Assembly (NCBI GenBank): GCA_004335635.1
Contig: QAXH01006231.1
Span: 58,596-68,912, forward strand
Source of the DNA: Chloromonas sp. AAM2
Lineage: Eukaryota > Chlorophyta > Chlorophyceae > Chlamydomonadales > Chlamydomonadaceae
Length of the DNA: 10,317 bases
Direction: 5' to 3'
Position numbers and translations under genes: made by a program. This document shows, piece after piece, positions 8,367 to 10,317 of this stretch. Position 1 is the first letter of the stretch. The number at the start of each line of letters is the position of its first letter. The notes under the pieces were generated by a model. That model ran no database searches, had not been told where the DNA came from, and was given only the letters and a program-made list of their open reading frames with translations.

Positions 8367-10317
8367 CTGCAAACAGAGTCGCAGACGCGACAGGGGCGCG
8401 CAGTTACGTTTAACATTGCGTTGCGTTGCATGAGTGCTTCTGTGATGCATCACTGGACCTCACAACTTCGCCCAGCCTGCGGCATGGCACTCATTGTTTC
8501 GCTGAACCGTGTGCCCGTTGTGAAGCTGCACTCACCACAGCCACCCTTGCTCTGCTGGCGTACAAAAAAAAGGCCACCAGCGCGGCTGCGACCACCACCC
8601 CAACACCGCCAACCACGGCCGCAATCATGATGCGTCCTCGCCAGCCGTCTGACTCATCTTCTTGTGTTGTCGACGGAGGTTCAGCGGCTGCCAGCGTCTT
8701 TTTGGCGCAGCTGAGCCCTGCCATATCCGAAGGCGCAAGGTTCATCATCGAGGCCATGATCCCGCACTGCTGATCGCTACTAGCGCCTGCACCCTGCGCA
8801 GCAAACCGTGAACACTGTGTGTAATGATATCCTTGGCGTATCAACACAACAAGACTGATCAACTGCTGCATACCAGAGCCCTGCACTGAAATCTGCCCTG
8901 TACTCGGCTTTGCTTCCTGCACTCACCAACGGTTCCTGAATTGAAACCTGGGTGCTCAGAACAGGTGCGCCAAAGCACGACAAGGAAGACCCTAAAGCAG
9001 TCTTGACGCCGTCCTTTTGAGCATCGGCATTGCTTTGCTTGAATTCAGTTGGGCTCATATCAACGTTGACAGCCAGGTTCAAAGCCTCAACAGCGGTCGA
9101 ACTGCACAATGACGCGGCGGTCGTCTCCGACAGCTGTCGCCGCCGCCGAGATTTCGACCCGCCCAAGCTGCATGACAGGCTGACTTGATCCGCGGAGACG
9201 CGTAGCGCTGCGGCGATGCGCAAGGTCGCCGCAGAGAGATCAGCCGCACTGCAGCTGGCTATAATTGCGAAGTCGCTCAGCCCAGCAGGAATCGTCCTGC
9301 GTACTGCCGTTATGCTTACCACCTACACATCGCACTGAGGTTCAATCCTTCAAGACGCATCGCATTGCACAGGTTTCCATGCACGAGTAGTGGAGAAAGC
9401 CGTGGGCATGCAAATAATTTTGACACGCATGGCATGGTAGAAGATACCATGGAATGGGATACACTTGTACCGTGCAGATGATAAGCATCACATCTGGCGC
9501 AAGCACGCAAAGCCATTCAGGTTAAGAAGACCCGAGGGTGCATACAGTCGTATGTACACCATGCATAATACTGTGCAGGATGCAGGACCACGAATTCTTT
9601 TAACTGATACCCACCTGATTGGCGGAAGTGGCAGAGAAGATGCTGGTAACGCTTTCTTCAGTTATTTGTCGCCCAACCACCCAAATGGACACTATCACCA
9701 CCTCCACTGGCGTGCCAGAGCTGGGCGATGGTGGCTGTGGAGGGAGCGGAGGTCTGGGTGGAGGTGCGGGTGGTGGGGGCAGGGGCTGCATGTCTTGTAA
9801 TACCAGGGATGCTGCCTTATCGTCTGCGCTGTTGCCTGGAATGGCGACTTTGATGTCCAAGGTTTGGAAGCCAATGGGAATGGTTACGGGTAGTGACTGG
9901 GTGACTGCTGCCTTGGCTGTGTAAGGTCCCGTGGCCAGAGCTGCTGCGGCCTGTGGGTTCAGGGTGGCTGTCACACCTACCGAAGTGGGTTTGGTTACCA
10001 CCATGCTGGCGCTGCCTCCGCTAGGTAAAGCTGATGTGGCGACGGGAAGCGTGTTGCTGAGGGTGATGGTGTACGCAAAGTTGGAGTTTCCAGTGAAGAA
10101 GCACATTCGTCTCCAGCAAATAGAGAAACTAAGGACTTTTTGGAAAGCATCATATGAGGGTGAGGGAAAGCAGTACGTTCCACTCTCACGGTTCTGGCCG
10201 TTACCAGCCACAGTGCCAGGGCTTGTGCCTGCTGAGCAAGCGCCATAGGACAGCGCTGACGGGCAAGCGCACTCGGGAAAGGGTGCAGGAGGCAGAGAGC
10301 TTGGCGTCGGTGGAGGG
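8091..10317 (-). CDS. Probable type I membrane protein with Pro-rich hinge, 3' part (N-terminus outside window)
   Basis: Four exons on the minus strand: >10317-9615 (first whole codon at 10316), 9322-8927, 8793-8536, 8366-8091, all joined in phase 0. Donors are GTGGGT, GTGAGT and GTGAGT; acceptors are GTGTAG, TGCGCAG and CTCTGTTTGCAG. About 543 residues are visible. In order: Pro/Ser-rich start, FPECAC and TYCF within a Cys-containing segment (residues about 15-75), a Thr/Ala/Val-rich beta-type region (about 80-165), a Pro hinge (178-198), beta-alpha-beta-like units (about 203-365) with RRRR at 293-296, an acidic linker, a hydrophobic helix (421-444), a basic stop-transfer RAR and a tail of about 97 residues. 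This fits an algal extracellular-matrix or surface protein anchored by one helix. No named family is recognised; resemblance to pherophorin starts is only FPxCxC...YCF. Location and topology are inferred. Confidence 0.75.
8560..8631 (-). other. Transmembrane helix coding segment
   Basis: About 24 residues running from IMIAAVVGGVG to LVAFFLY with no charged residue. It is preceded by an acidic stretch (QEDESDGW) and RGR and followed by ASRAR. This is the pattern of a single membrane anchor with the cytosolic side C-terminal, by the positive-inside rule. Confidence 0.85.
9723..9785 (-). repeat. Proline-rich hinge coding segment
   Basis: Encodes about 21 residues dominated by PPPP, PPAPPP, RPP and PSP units, ending SPSSG. 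Such segments are typical of hydroxyproline-rich glycoprotein regions in volvocine wall and matrix proteins, where they act as extended spacers. On the plus strand they appear as GGTGG repeats. Confidence 0.85.

Noticed and set aside
9335..9353. tRNA T-arm-like GAGGTTCAATCCTTC on the plus strand
   Set aside because: The T-stem pairs, but there is no D-arm or anticodon arm. The only upstream match to the acceptor stem gives a molecule that is too short and overlaps a coding exon.
9465..10248. Plus-strand Gly-rich frames at 9465-9800, 9619-9924 and 9931-10248
   Set aside because: They are complements of the minus-strand Pro-rich and Ala/Val-rich exon; the GGTGG repeats are the reverse of the Pro codons.

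Overview
The window looks like nuclear DNA of a green alga of the volvocine/Chlamydomonas type. Genes are intron-dense, with donors mostly GTGAGT, GTGGGT or GTGAGG and acceptors after CAG. TGTAA motifs, the usual green-algal polyadenylation signal, lie downstream of the coding ends. One gene has a proline-rich hinge typical of algal extracellular proteins. GC content judged by eye is moderate, below that of Chlamydomonas reinhardtii, so a Volvox-like species fits; this is inference.

Positions 1-5514 (+ strand) hold the 3' part of a split gene for a MATE-family (multidrug and toxic compound extrusion) transporter. At least ten exons can be chained in phase. Joined, they follow the plant/algal MATE pattern from about TM3 to TM12, then a long non-conserved C-terminal tail ending at TAG 5512-5514. 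A TGTAA lies about 100 bases further on. The 5' end of the gene is outside the window.

Positions 5515-8090 are mostly non-coding. They contain two weak candidate small genes in divergent orientation: a 66-residue coiled-coil ORF on the minus strand (6166-6366) and a two-exon 69-residue ORF on the plus strand (6495-6877). There is also an isolated exon-like frame on the minus strand (7536-7679), a poly-C tract and short repeats.

Positions 8091-10317 (minus strand) hold the 3' part of a second split gene. Four exons encode a probable type I membrane protein: a Cys-containing ectodomain, a Pro-rich hinge, tandem beta-alpha-beta-like units interrupted by an RRRR site, one transmembrane helix and a cytoplasmic tail of about 100 residues. 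I do not recognise it as a named family. Its N-terminus is outside the window.

The two large genes converge on the central region. Nothing in the sequence links them functionally. No mobile-element core, CRISPR array, rRNA or convincing tRNA was found.
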